NCBI GenBank assembly: GCA_965223305.1
Contig: CBDCWT010000034.1
Coordinates: 28,937 to 92,936, forward strand
Origin: CBDCWT01 sp965223305
GTDB taxonomy: Bacteria > Planctomycetota > Planctomycetia > Pirellulales > Pirellulaceae
DNA: 64,000 bases
Reading direction: 5' to 3'
Under the pieces are notes generated by a model that worked only from the letters and a program-made list of their open reading frames with translations, ran no database searches and was not told the DNA's origin. Shown in pieces: positions 9,750 through 18,108 of this stretch. A program made the translations under genes and the position numbers. Each line of letters opens with the position of its first letter. Within the stretch, counting starts at the first letter, position 1.

Positions 9750-10691
9750 TCAGGAGTCCTCGCCGCCGTTTAGCCCGAAGACTCGATCCATGTTTTGGGA
9801 GATCTCCCGTAGTCGCTCCGGCCCACCGCCGCGGACTTCGGCTGCCGCCCAACCGGTATACCTGATTTCCGCGAGTGCCTTGCGGACGTCGGCCCAGTCG
9901 AGGTCTCCTTCACCGATCTTGGTGAACTTGTTCTCGGCTCGGGAAAAACCTTTGAGGTCGAGTTTCACAATCCGCCGCCCCAGTGCGCGAATCCAGTCAC
10001 CCATGCTGCCATACTTCCAATGGTTGCCAATGTCGAACTGTAGTCCGACCCAAGGCGAATTCAGCTCGTCGACAAAACGAACGAACTTATCGGCCGTTTG
10101 GTCGGACCCACCCGCGTGATCGTAAAGGAAATGGTTCCAGACGTTCTCGATCGCAATGAACACGCCGAGTTCTGCGGCCAGGGGAAGAGCCTGAGAGATA
10201 TTCTCGAGCGATCGTTTCCAGATTTCGTCTTCGGCTCCATCGTCACCGTGCCCGATGACCAGGAGTACCGTCTGGCCGCCGATCTCCTTGGTGTCGCGCA
10301 AGGCGAGTTTCAAATGCTCGAGAGCGGTCGCCCGTTCGTCGGCGCTGGAGCTGCTGTGGCGGATCTTCCAATGTGACGAACAGACGGTCCCGTCGACTGG
10401 GAGCCCAGCTTCCCGGATCGCGCGCTTGGTTTCCTGGATGTTCATCCGCTGTTCGGGACCCATGAAGGGCGAGTTTAACTCGATCCCGTCGAAGCCGGCC
10501 TGCTTTGCTGCGCGAAATCGGTCGGTGAGCGAACCGTCTACTTGGACCATGCCGATCTTCAAAGTCTTGTAGAGCCGGCCTTGCAGGTATTGCTCATGAT
10601 GGTCGCCGCGCGATTTCAACGGAGAGGCTGCTGCCAACAGAGCTGCGGTTCCTTGCACGAAACGCCGTCGCGAGAGAAAGAGATCAGGCAT
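9750..10691 (-). CDS. Tat-exported sugar phosphate isomerase/epimerase-like TIM barrel
   Basis: A 313-aa protein of the xylose-isomerase-like AP-endonuclease-2 superfamily. The ATG at 10691 follows AAGGAGC. The N-terminus LSRRRFVQGTAALLAAAS is a twin-arginine signal. The barrel shows GFDGIELNSPF, IENVWNHFLYDH, LQFDIGNHWKYG and VKLDLKGFSRAENKFTKIGEGDLDW, which hold the metal-binding Glu, Asp and His residues of this superfamily. Such proteins are abundant in planctomycetes; the substrate is unknown. The gene converges on the beta-helix gene with a 17-bp gap, so its promoter is in the 10.7-11.3 kb gap, which is shared with the divergent mannonate-dehydratase-like gene. Confidence 0.85.
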   Translation of the reverse strand: MPDLFLSRRRFVQGTAALLAAASPLKSRGDHHEQYLQGRLYKTLKIGMVQVDGSLTDRFRAAKQAGFDGIELNSPFMGPEQRMNIQETKRAIREAGLPVDGTVCSSHWKIRHSSSSADERATALEHLKLALRDTKEIGGQTVLLVIGHGDDGAEDEIWKRSLENISQALPLAAELGVFIAIENVWNHFLYDHAGGSDQTADKFVRFVDELNSPWVGLQFDIGNHWKYGSMGDWIRALGRRIVKLDLKGFSRAENKFTKIGEGDLDWADVRKALAEIRYTGWAAAEVRGGGPERLREISQNMDRVFGLNGGEDS

Positions 10692-11362
10692 GTTCAGCTC
10701 CTTGTCTTTCCATGGGATGGGAGGGATTCGTGTTCTCGACTCAGGGTGACGGTCCGGCGCCAAGGTAAGAACGGGTCCGAGCGGAGAGAGAAACATAGCT
10801 TAGTGGTTTGTCCGCAGTTCGCCAGAGAGACAGAAAGATTTGGACAAAAAAACGGGCCGACCGCGTGCATCGCCGCGTGATCACGAAAGTCCTTGTGTTG
10901 GTTTGTTTTGAAACACAGAGGCACAGAGATCACAGAGGAAGCTGGGGACGGCCTACAATGTGGCGCGGAGTGCGATGAATGTTGAAACGACACGATCTCA
11001 CGATTCAGCAGCGGTGCCACGCCGGATCTCCGTAACACCCCGTTCACCACCGTACCAACCGTGTACGCCCCTCCGGCCACAAATCAGCCGGAATGCGTTA
11101 GCATCCGGTTCTGGTGGGAACTGTGGGCTAACGCCCAGCGGCTGATGCTGCAGAGTTACACCGCCAGGCAAAGGGCCTCCTGTTGATCCGGTAACTCGTG
11201 TCAAAACAAACAGAATGAAGATCAGACATTGACCGTCGTTTCTTTATCGCATGATGGGTGTAGAATCGACGCACCCAGACAGGCCGCGACCGCTTCGTCC
11301 AATAAGCAGCTCTGCCGTTTCAGCTCTCTTTTTTGTCATCAACTCGAGAAAAGGGGAACCCC
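10692..11362. other. Divergent intergenic region with short repeats
   Basis: It holds the start regions of two divergent exported-enzyme genes. Around 10911-10940 is an ACACAGAGGCACAGAGATCACAGAGG purine repeat of a type common in this lineage. At 11119-11148 is a copy of the GTGGGCTAACGCCCAGCGGCTGAT unit. No gene was recognised, and no promoter is clear. Confidence 0.45.
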
Positions 11363-12499
11363 ATGTCGAAGAGAATGCAGACCGCAAAGAGCGGCCATTC
11401 GAGTGATCGTCGGCAGTTTGTGCAGCACACTGCGCTGGCTGCTGCGGCCTGTGGCCTCGGTGCTGTCCAGACCGTTTCCTCGGCGCACCAGCGGACTGCG
11501 GGCAAGTCGAAGATTGGCATTGGAGTGCGGTTCAACGAGCGGTGGCTGCGAAGCAAGAACGACGACGACTTGCGGTTCTTCAAACAGATCGGCGTTGACC
11601 GCGTCGATGTGACGCTGCAACTGGTGCGCGGTTACACAGAGCAAGGCATTTTTGCTAGGTCGGATTTGCAGGAGTTGATCGACCGCCTGGACAACGTCGG
11701 TCTGAAGATCGAGCGTGCCAATTCACTGGGCCCCTTTTATCTTAACGCCCACTTACATCGGGCCGAGGGCCAGCAGGAGATCGACAAGCTGAAGCGGATC
11801 GCCGAGATGCTGGCCGATGCCGAGATTCCTGTCTTCGGTATCCAGGCGTGCCAGGCCGCCCTGCACACCGCTGATTCTAGGCAGGGGTGGGTTCGCAAGA
11901 CCAGGCGCGGTGGTTACGAATATCCCAGCTTTGACATCGAGCGATCGCAGACTCACTCCCCACCGCCAAAATACAAGGTCACGGCCGACCAGCTCTGGAA
12001 AGGACTCATCAATATCTACCGCCAAGTGATCCCAGTGGTCGAGGGCAGTAAGACGGTCGTCGCTATGCACGGCAACGATCCGCCTCTGTACGATTATCTT
12101 GGCAATCCGCAGATCCTCTGCAGGTTCGCGGACTTCGACAGACTCTTCGCTGAGGTGCCTAGCGACCACAACGGCATCACGTTTTGTGTGGGCACTCGTT
12201 ATGAGTCCGGTGAAGACGTATTCGCCGGGATTCGCCACTTCGGCGAACAGGGAAAGCTGTTTCACGTCCACTTCCGCAACGTCCGCGGTACGTTGCCGGG
12301 ACAGGGTGGCTATGCGGAGGTATTTCCGGACGATGGCGATCTGGACATGGCAGCTGTACTGCGGGCGCTTCACGATGTGGGTTATGACGGTGTCATCGAC
12401 TACGATCACGCGATGGGAATCACCGGCGATGACCCGTTGCCAAAACAGTACATTGCGTTCGCTGTCGGCTACATGCGCGGTTTGATCAACAGCCTTTAG
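11363..12499 (+). CDS. Exported mannonate-dehydratase-like (UxuA family) TIM-barrel enzyme
   Basis: A 378-aa protein with a ribosome site AAAGGGGAA before the ATG at 11363. Residues 14-45 look like a Tat signal (DRRQFVQHTALAAAACGLG). The C-terminal half carries the UxuA hallmarks ITFCVGTRYESGEDV, FHVHFRNVRGT, FPDDGDLDM and IDYDHAMGI, with the Cys and His residues that bind the catalytic metal in D-mannonate dehydratase. Canonical UxuA is cytoplasmic, so export points to a divergent member acting on extracellular or periplasmic uronate-derived sugars. The upstream divergent gene is another exported sugar enzyme, and the beta-helix gene lies beyond it. Family assignment is firm; the reaction is inferred. 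Confidence 0.82.
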   Translation: MSKRMQTAKSGHSSDRRQFVQHTALAAAACGLGAVQTVSSAHQRTAGKSKIGIGVRFNERWLRSKNDDDLRFFKQIGVDRVDVTLQLVRGYTEQGIFARSDLQELIDRLDNVGLKIERANSLGPFYLNAHLHRAEGQQEIDKLKRIAEMLADAEIPVFGIQACQAALHTADSRQGWVRKTRRGGYEYPSFDIERSQTHSPPPKYKVTADQLWKGLINIYRQVIPVVEGSKTVVAMHGNDPPLYDYLGNPQILCRFADFDRLFAEVPSDHNGITFCVGTRYESGEDVFAGIRHFGEQGKLFHVHFRNVRGTLPGQGGYAEVFPDDGDLDMAAVLRALHDVGYDGVIDYDHAMGITGDDPLPKQYIAFAVGYMRGLINSL

Positions 12500-13005
12500 C
12501 TCGAAAACGATCGATCGCTGCTGCGTGTACGCTGTGCCATCTCTTCCATCGCTCGCGCTCTTTGAAGTTGCGCTTTCGGCTCTATCGTAACCCGAAGCGT
12601 CAGCGAGGGAACAAGTTGCGTTGGTACACCAACTCCCCCTCACTCTCACTCTACGCAGTTAAGGACTTTTCCCAACATTTCCGCTGCCATCCGATCGTAG
12701 CCGAACTCGCCAGAGTTTGGCGGACTGCCGGCTCGTCCAAATTCTGGCGAATTCGGCTACAAGAAATCGTAAACGGCGTCGCCCCTCGCTGACGCTGCGG
12801 GTTACGAAAACGCGACGAACTGTCCCTCCGGAACGGCCCGAGTTTGACTTTCCCGTCTCGTGAGCTATCCCTTTCAATGACTCGTCTTTTCAGATTTCAC
12901 GGGATCGAATACCGGCGCGCGGCTGCTGGTTGATCGGCGAGTCGACTTGCAGGCACGGGACCTCGCGGCGGAGTCCTGTCGCGGGGGGGACTTTCGAGGG
13001 GCGTC
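12500..13005. other. Intergenic with REP-like repeats upstream of the chemosensory operon
   Basis: It holds AACCCGAAGCGTCAGCGAGGGA at about 12588-12612 with its inverted partner near 12780-12805, and between them an inverted pair GTAGCCGAACTCGCCAGAG / ATTCTGGCGAATTCGGCTAC at 12697-12760. The last 100 bp should carry the operon promoter, but I cannot define it. GAGGGGCG stands before the first ATG. Confidence 0.55.
12693..12760. repeat. Inverted GTAGCCGAACTCGCCAGAGTTTGG repeat
   Basis: Imperfect palindrome of about 68 bp. The left arm GTAGCCGAACTCGCCAGAG pairs with the right arm CTGGCGAATTCGGCTAC. It matches the cluster after the CoA-transferase gene. Confidence 0.7.
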
Positions 13006-13386
13006 ATGTCACGTCGAATCATTGTGGTTGACGACAGCCGGACCATTTGTGTGCAGCTGTCGGAGATCTTGACAGAGGTTGGCTACGATGTGGTGGCTGC
13101 CAGCGGCGGCCAGCAGGCGCTTGCTATCGCCACCGAGTTTCACCCGTCGCTGGTGATCCTCGACATCCAAATGCCGGAGATGGACGGTTACACGGTATGT
13201 CAGAGGTTGAAGGCGTTGGGAGATCCGTACGATCAGATCCCGGTCGTGTTCTTAACTAGCCTCGAATCGCGAGCTTTACATCTGTTGGGTGTCGCGATGG
13301 GCGCCTACCTCAAAAAGCCGGTTGATCGAAACCAGCTGCTGGAAGTGGTTGGTCGAGTCATGGAGCCTGCGAACGCCACGTCATGA
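13006..13386 (+). CDS. CheY-like single-domain response regulator
   Basis: A 126-aa stand-alone receiver domain. It shows the acidic pair VVDDS (residues 7-11), the phospho-acceptor Asp in LVILDIQMPEMDG, the conserved Thr in VVFLTSLES and the Lys in LKKPVD. It opens a tightly packed operon: its stop overlaps the ATG of the CheW gene by four bases. It is expected to be phosphorylated by the hybrid CheA encoded 2 kb downstream and to carry the output to an unknown target. The gene order (CheY, CheW, MCP, CheA, PATAN regulator) resembles cyanobacterial and Pil-Chp-type arrays more than flagellar chemotaxis. Confidence 0.9.
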   Translation: MSRRIIVVDDSRTICVQLSEILTEVGYDVVAASGGQQALAIATEFHPSLVILDIQMPEMDGYTVCQRLKALGDPYDQIPVVFLTSLESRALHLLGVAMGAYLKKPVDRNQLLEVVGRVMEPANATS

Positions 13387-13991
13387 GCACAACTCTTGTA
13401 GCAGAACTGGAAAAGTACTGCGTGTTCCGACAGTCTGATGTGCTGTTCGCCTTGCCGGCCCGATGCGTGGTGGAGGTGACCCCCAATCCGGTCATGGTGC
13501 CGGTCCCCTCTGCGGATCGCGTATTGGCGGGGATCGCCCACCTACGGAACGAGTTTCTCGCCGTCGTTGACTTGGGTGCCTTGGTAGATGGTGGCGAAAC
13601 GGCTGATCAATCCGACAAACAACTGCTCGTGGTCAAGGGAGCACACGGTTCGTGGGGGCTCTACGTCGATCGAGTGGTCGGACTAGAGTCACTAGAAGTC
13701 TCCAACAGCCAGGACGTACGCGACGAAGACGATTGGGCAGCTGCCATGATTGGCTCGGCCACGCTGCGCAACGAGGTGACTCGCATTCTCAATCCCAGCT
13801 CACTGTATCGGCTCGCCGAGGGCGTGCTCACAAAGGCATGGACTCAGCCGGACCGTGAAACATCTCCAGCAGAGCAGGCGCAGCTTGACGCAACTCCGGC
13901 GGCGGCTGTGGCCAATATCCCTGGTGCCGAGTCCGGTACCAGTTCCGTAGCGGCCTGCGGGCGGCTGTCCAACGGGGAGAAAACCAAGTGA
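13383..13991 (+). CDS. CheW-domain coupling protein with C-terminal extension
   Basis: 202 aa. Residues 10-145 are a CheW fold (YCVFRQSDVLFALPARCVVEV, then VDLGALVDGG, WGLYVDRVVGLESL and GSATLRNEVTRILNPSSLY). This is the adaptor that links receptor and kinase in an array. The last 50 residues are a Pro/Ala/Gly-rich tail not found in simple CheW. The start overlaps the CheY stop (ATGA) and the end overlaps the MCP start (GTGA), so the three are translationally coupled. Confidence 0.88.
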   Translation: MSTTLVAELEKYCVFRQSDVLFALPARCVVEVTPNPVMVPVPSADRVLAGIAHLRNEFLAVVDLGALVDGGETADQSDKQLLVVKGAHGSWGLYVDRVVGLESLEVSNSQDVRDEDDWAAAMIGSATLRNEVTRILNPSSLYRLAEGVLTKAWTQPDRETSPAEQAQLDATPAAAVANIPGAESGTSSVAACGRLSNGEKTK

Positions 13992-15340
13992 GGTTACACA
14001 CACTATTAGTTGTATCCCACCTAGCTGCGGCGGCAGTTGGCGGGCTGTTGGCCGTGGTTGTCGTGCAAGGAGTGGGGTCGCTCTTGACGCAAGCGGTTCT
14101 GCTGGCGATCGCAACCGGTTTGGTGGCCATCGGTGGATTGGCGCTTGCAGGCCGCATCCGTCACGGACTGCGGTTGATGGTGCAAGCTGCCGCCAAGGGA
14201 AAACGGTCGGATGACTTTGGCGTAGGACTCTACGAACTCGATTGGGCCGCTGCCCAGCTATCGGAGTACTCCGAGCGTTGGTCCGATGCGGCCTCGAGTG
14301 CTCGTGAGCAGGTAAGAGACATCGAGGAGCTGCTGCTCGACTTGGACCGCCGCGCATCGACACGGGACCGTGGTGGACAAACGGCCGGATCGCAACTGCG
14401 GCAGCTGATGGCTGGTATTTCGGATTCGGCTGATGGTGAACTGAGTCAGATCCTCACCGGCACCCAAGAGATTTCCCGCTGCGTCCAGGAGATCGCCGAA
14501 GGAGCCGATGACCAACGCGACGCGGTGTCCAAGACGGCGACTTATGTCGAGCAGTTGTCCGCCGAAATCAGCACGGTCGTTCGCGATTCAGCTGGCGCCC
14601 AGGAAGCCGTCGGCGCGGTCCGCACGGTCGCGCTCGAGACCGTCGGACTTTGCGACGAGCTCGTTACCGGCATGGCCAGCTTGCAATCCCGGCTGGAATC
14701 CAACGAACGAAGGTTGCGGGCTGTGGGCGATCAGTCGCGCGAGATCGGGGCGATCGTCGAGAACATCGGTTCCATCGCCTCGCGGACAGATCTGCTGGCG
14801 CTGAACGCCTCGATCGAATCCGTTCGAGCCGGCGAGCACGGGCGCGGTTTCGCCATCGTGGCTGAAGAAGTACACCGCCTTGCCGAGCAGTCCGCACAGT
14901 CGACACGAGAAGTGGCCGTGCTGCTCGAATCATCGCAACTAGAAGCCCAAGAGTCGATTCACGTGGTGGCCGAAGAACAGCAGCAGATTGCCCGCGAGAT
15001 GGACCGCATTCGCGAAGCTAGCGCTGCCATTCAGCGGATGCTGCAGATCCTCGATGAATCCTCCGGCCAAGTCGGAGGCATCTCGAACGCGGCCGAGCAT
15101 CAGATGACTACAGCCCACGACTTGACGGTGGCTGTGGAGCGAATAGCGAACGTCGTCAAGGCGACCCGTAGCTTCGCGGAAAAAGCGAAATGGACCACCA
15201 AGTCGCTGGCCAAAGCGACCCAAGAGTTCAACGTCGTCTTGACCCCGCTCCGCCGATCCACGGGCCGGCGCGGGCCCTTGCAGTCCCACTCGCCGGAAGA
15301 CGAGGCGTCTCCGGTCGAGGCATTGAACCTAGCCAACTAG
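13988..15340 (+). CDS. Methyl-accepting chemotaxis-type membrane receptor without a ligand domain
   Basis: 450 aa with a GTG start and GGGGAG eight bases upstream. Two adjacent hydrophobic helices (about residues 4-26 and 30-58) are separated by only a few residues, so there is no extracytoplasmic sensor domain. The rest is cytoplasmic coiled coil with the signalling tip near residues 250-300: IGAIVENIGSIASRTDLLALNAS, then GRGFAIVAEEVHRLAEQS. This matches the MCP hairpin consensus closely. Input must come from the membrane, another protein or the cytoplasm. No cheR or cheB gene is in the operon, so methylation-based adaptation may be absent or supplied from elsewhere. Confidence 0.88.
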   Translation: MRLHTLLVVSHLAAAAVGGLLAVVVVQGVGSLLTQAVLLAIATGLVAIGGLALAGRIRHGLRLMVQAAAKGKRSDDFGVGLYELDWAAAQLSEYSERWSDAASSAREQVRDIEELLLDLDRRASTRDRGGQTAGSQLRQLMAGISDSADGELSQILTGTQEISRCVQEIAEGADDQRDAVSKTATYVEQLSAEISTVVRDSAGAQEAVGAVRTVALETVGLCDELVTGMASLQSRLESNERRLRAVGDQSREIGAIVENIGSIASRTDLLALNASIESVRAGEHGRGFAIVAEEVHRLAEQSAQSTREVAVLLESSQLEAQESIHVVAEEQQQIAREMDRIREASAAIQRMLQILDESSGQVGGISNAAEHQMTTAHDLTVAVERIANVVKATRSFAEKAKWTTKSLAKATQEFNVVLTPLRRSTGRRGPLQSHSPEDEASPVEALNLAN

Positions 15341-15352
15341 TAGCGATTGTTC

Positions 15353-18103
15353 ATGACTGATACCGGACAAGTAGCTGAAGTGCACGACCCGTTGGGGGCG
15401 TTGGACGCCGCTGTGGGCGCACTGGAGCACGGCCAGCAGCCGCGGCAGCAGGCCTCGGCCGCGCTGCGCGAGATTGCCGAATCGGCGGCCAGCGCGTCGC
15501 GGCCGAGCGTCGCCCAAGCTGCGCGGTTGCTCGCACGGCTGGCTGACATCCTGGCCCTTTCCGGCGACAACGACGCGGACTCGGAACAGATCTCGGAAAT
15601 CGTCACGTTTCTACGCTCGGGGGTCCCGGTGTTGCGGGACGCCTTGCAGGACCGGCCGGAAGCAGAACATCAGTTAGAGGCGATGGTCGGGGAGGCCGCC
15701 GGCCGTTGGGCAGAGTGGCTCGAGTTGGTCGAGGACGAGCCGCCAAGCGAGGCGAAGACCTACTGGGAACTGCCGGAAGAAACTCCCAGTGACGAGGAAC
15801 CGGTCGAAGCTCCGTCCGCCGAAGCGCTTTCGATGATCCTGGCCGCCGTATCCGAACCCGTATCGGGTGCCGCGGGCGATGAGCCCGCTCAGCCGGAGTC
15901 CGAAGCTGCCAGCGCAGCCGAGCCGTTCGCGCCGAACACGGACGCTGAACTGCCCGCTCCGCTGGGGCCCGTGCCGGCTCCGGATTCGCTGCGCGGCGAG
16001 TTGCTCGAGGCATACTCGGACGACGCTCAACGCTGTCTGGCAGCAATTGAGGCATCGCTGCTGGCCTGTGACGGACAGCCTGGAGACCGGCATCACCTGC
16101 GCCAGGTTTGCCGCGAGTTACATACGCTCAAAGGCGCCTCGGCCAGCGTCGGCATCGGTCCGCTGGCAGAGTACCTGCACCAGGTTGAGGAGTTCATCCA
16201 GTCGCGCTGCGACGCGAGCGACCAGGAGATCGCCGTCCAGCCGTTGCTTGAAGTGGTAGACGTGGTGCGCGGCCAGCTGGGCGGTTGGCAAACACCGGCC
16301 GGCGAGTCTGCCGGGCCGGCAACCAATGGCGGGCTGCAGGCGATGCCGCGCGGAGACGAAATCGGGCACGCGGCGGAAGAAACGGTTCGAGTCAAGGCCT
16401 CGCAGCTAGATCGGCTGATGGACATGCTGGCTGAACTGGTCATGCTTCGCAATGGTCGCGAGTCGCGGATCGCCGAACTGCATCGTTTGAACGACGAACT
16501 AATACGCTGCGCTACGCGGCTACGTGTGGAAGGCGAAGAGCACGCCAGCGGGGCGCTCGAACGGGCCGTCAACCCGATGCGGGAAGTAGCCAGCGACGTG
16601 CTGGAGATCTCACGCGGACAGCGTGAGATCTGTGACCGAGTATCGGCGGAGAACTTAGCCGTTTCGCGTTTCATCCGCAACTTCCGCCAAGAGTTGACCG
16701 AGGTCCGCCGGTTGCCGATCTCGGGGCTGTTTAGCCGGCTTCAGCGGGCGGTGCACGACGCCGCGCGGGCTGAAAACAAACAGGTGCAACTGCAGCTGAT
16801 GGGCGAGCACGCTGGGCTCGAGCGATCGCTACAGGAACGACTCTACGAACCTCTGCTGCACATCGTCCGCAACGCAGTTGGCCACGGAATCGAAACCGCA
16901 GCCCAGCGAACTGCGGCCGGCAAGGAACCCTGCGGCACCATTACCTTGGAGGCCCGTGGTACCTCTAATCTGCTGATCCTCGATGTTCGCGATGATGGCC
17001 GCGGGTTGGACTACGACGCGTTACGAAGGCGAGGTGTCGAACGTGGACTGCTCTCACCTGACCAGGCGGCAAGTCGAGAAGAACTTGCGCAACTGATCTT
17101 CCAACCTGGTTTTTCAACGCGTGAAGCGGCGAACTCCGTGGCGGGACGCGGCGTGGGGATGGACGTGGTGGCCGAGGCTTTGGGGCGGATGCGAGCCTGG
17201 GTCGAGGTCGAATCGAGGCCGGGCGAAGGCACGACGATGCGCCTCTCCATTCCGCTACGGACGGTTATCGAACACACGATGGTGTTTCGCTACGGCGGGC
17301 AGCTGTTCGGCTTGCCGATGCAGGCTGTGCGGTCCGCGGGCGAGGCGCCCGCAGGTCGAGAGGGCGAGGAAGTGGTGTGCTGCGAACAGCTGCTCGGCCG
17401 GCCTGCCACAGGGGACCGGCCTCGTCACCGGCTGACCCTGGCTGGCAGTCGAAAACCGGGTGCCAATTCCAGCCCGAGCGCACCTGCGGGACAACTTGTC
17501 GTGCCGGTCGACGAGATTGTGGGTCCAGAGGAAGTCGTCGTACGACCGCTGCCACCGTTGTTGCGGCTACAGTCGCTGGTGGTGGGCGTGACACTCGCCG
17601 GCAGCGGCGAACTGCTGCTGTTGCTCGACGGACAAAGACTGATCGACATGACTCGTGGCAGCGCCCAGCGCCCGCAGAGGAGCAAACCGCAACAGGTAGA
17701 AGCGGCCGATGTCGAGGGCATGCGACGTGTGCTGATCGTCGACGACTCGATTAGCGCCCGCCGCTGTCTCGCGCGGATTGTACAGAACGCTGGCTGCGAG
17801 CCCGTAGAAGCGGCGGATGGAAAGGAGGCGCTCCAGCAGCTGAGGCAGGGGGAATTTGCTGCAGTCTTCTCCGACTTGGAGATGCCTGGGATGAGCGGGT
17901 TCGACCTGCTGCGAGCAATGGATGCAGACGACACGCGGCAGATTCCGGTGACGATCGTTAGCAGCCGCCAAGAAGAGCCGTACCGCGAAGAAGCAACCAG
18001 ACTAGGGGCGATCACCTATTTGAACAAGCCAGTTACCGACTCTCGAGTCTACGAAGTACTGCAGCGGATGGGATTGGTTTGTGCAACCCAAAGCGAGGGA
18101 TGA
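15353..18103 (+). CDS. Hybrid CheA-type histidine kinase (HPt, dimerisation, HATPase, CheW-like, receiver)
   Basis: 916 aa from the ATG at 15353. An acidic, Ala/Pro/Glu-rich N-terminal 210 residues come first. Then an HPt domain with the phospho-His in RELHTLKGASASVG (near 256), the P3 dimerisation helix (VRVKASQLDRLMDMLAELVMLR, about 345), and a HATPase with N-box HIVRNAVGHGIE (about 502), G1 DVRDDGRGLD and G2 GRGVGMDVV. A CheW-like P5 follows, and a receiver at about 790-915 (VLIVDDSISARR, FSDLEMPGMSG, LNKP). The N-box has Gly where CheA usually has Asp (NAxDHGIE), but the rest of the ATP site is complete. The fused receiver is typical of gliding or pilus-type systems such as PilL or FrzE. 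Confidence 0.9.
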   Translation: MTDTGQVAEVHDPLGALDAAVGALEHGQQPRQQASAALREIAESAASASRPSVAQAARLLARLADILALSGDNDADSEQISEIVTFLRSGVPVLRDALQDRPEAEHQLEAMVGEAAGRWAEWLELVEDEPPSEAKTYWELPEETPSDEEPVEAPSAEALSMILAAVSEPVSGAAGDEPAQPESEAASAAEPFAPNTDAELPAPLGPVPAPDSLRGELLEAYSDDAQRCLAAIEASLLACDGQPGDRHHLRQVCRELHTLKGASASVGIGPLAEYLHQVEEFIQSRCDASDQEIAVQPLLEVVDVVRGQLGGWQTPAGESAGPATNGGLQAMPRGDEIGHAAEETVRVKASQLDRLMDMLAELVMLRNGRESRIAELHRLNDELIRCATRLRVEGEEHASGALERAVNPMREVASDVLEISRGQREICDRVSAENLAVSRFIRNFRQELTEVRRLPISGLFSRLQRAVHDAARAENKQVQLQLMGEHAGLERSLQERLYEPLLHIVRNAVGHGIETAAQRTAAGKEPCGTITLEARGTSNLLILDVRDDGRGLDYDALRRRGVERGLLSPDQAASREELAQLIFQPGFSTREAANSVAGRGVGMDVVAEALGRMRAWVEVESRPGEGTTMRLSIPLRTVIEHTMVFRYGGQLFGLPMQAVRSAGEAPAGREGEEVVCCEQLLGRPATGDRPRHRLTLAGSRKPGANSSPSAPAGQLVVPVDEIVGPEEVVVRPLPPLLRLQSLVVGVTLAGSGELLLLLDGQRLIDMTRGSAQRPQRSKPQQVEAADVEGMRRVLIVDDSISARRCLARIVQNAGCEPVEAADGKEALQQLRQGEFAAVFSDLEMPGMSGFDLLRAMDADDTRQIPVTIVSSRQEEPYREEATRLGAITYLNKPVTDSRVYEVLQRMGLVCATQSEG

Positions 18104-18108
18104 CAGGC

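Noticed and set aside
11753..12649. Minus-strand open frame of 298 codons
   Set aside because: Antisense to the mannonate-dehydratase-like gene.
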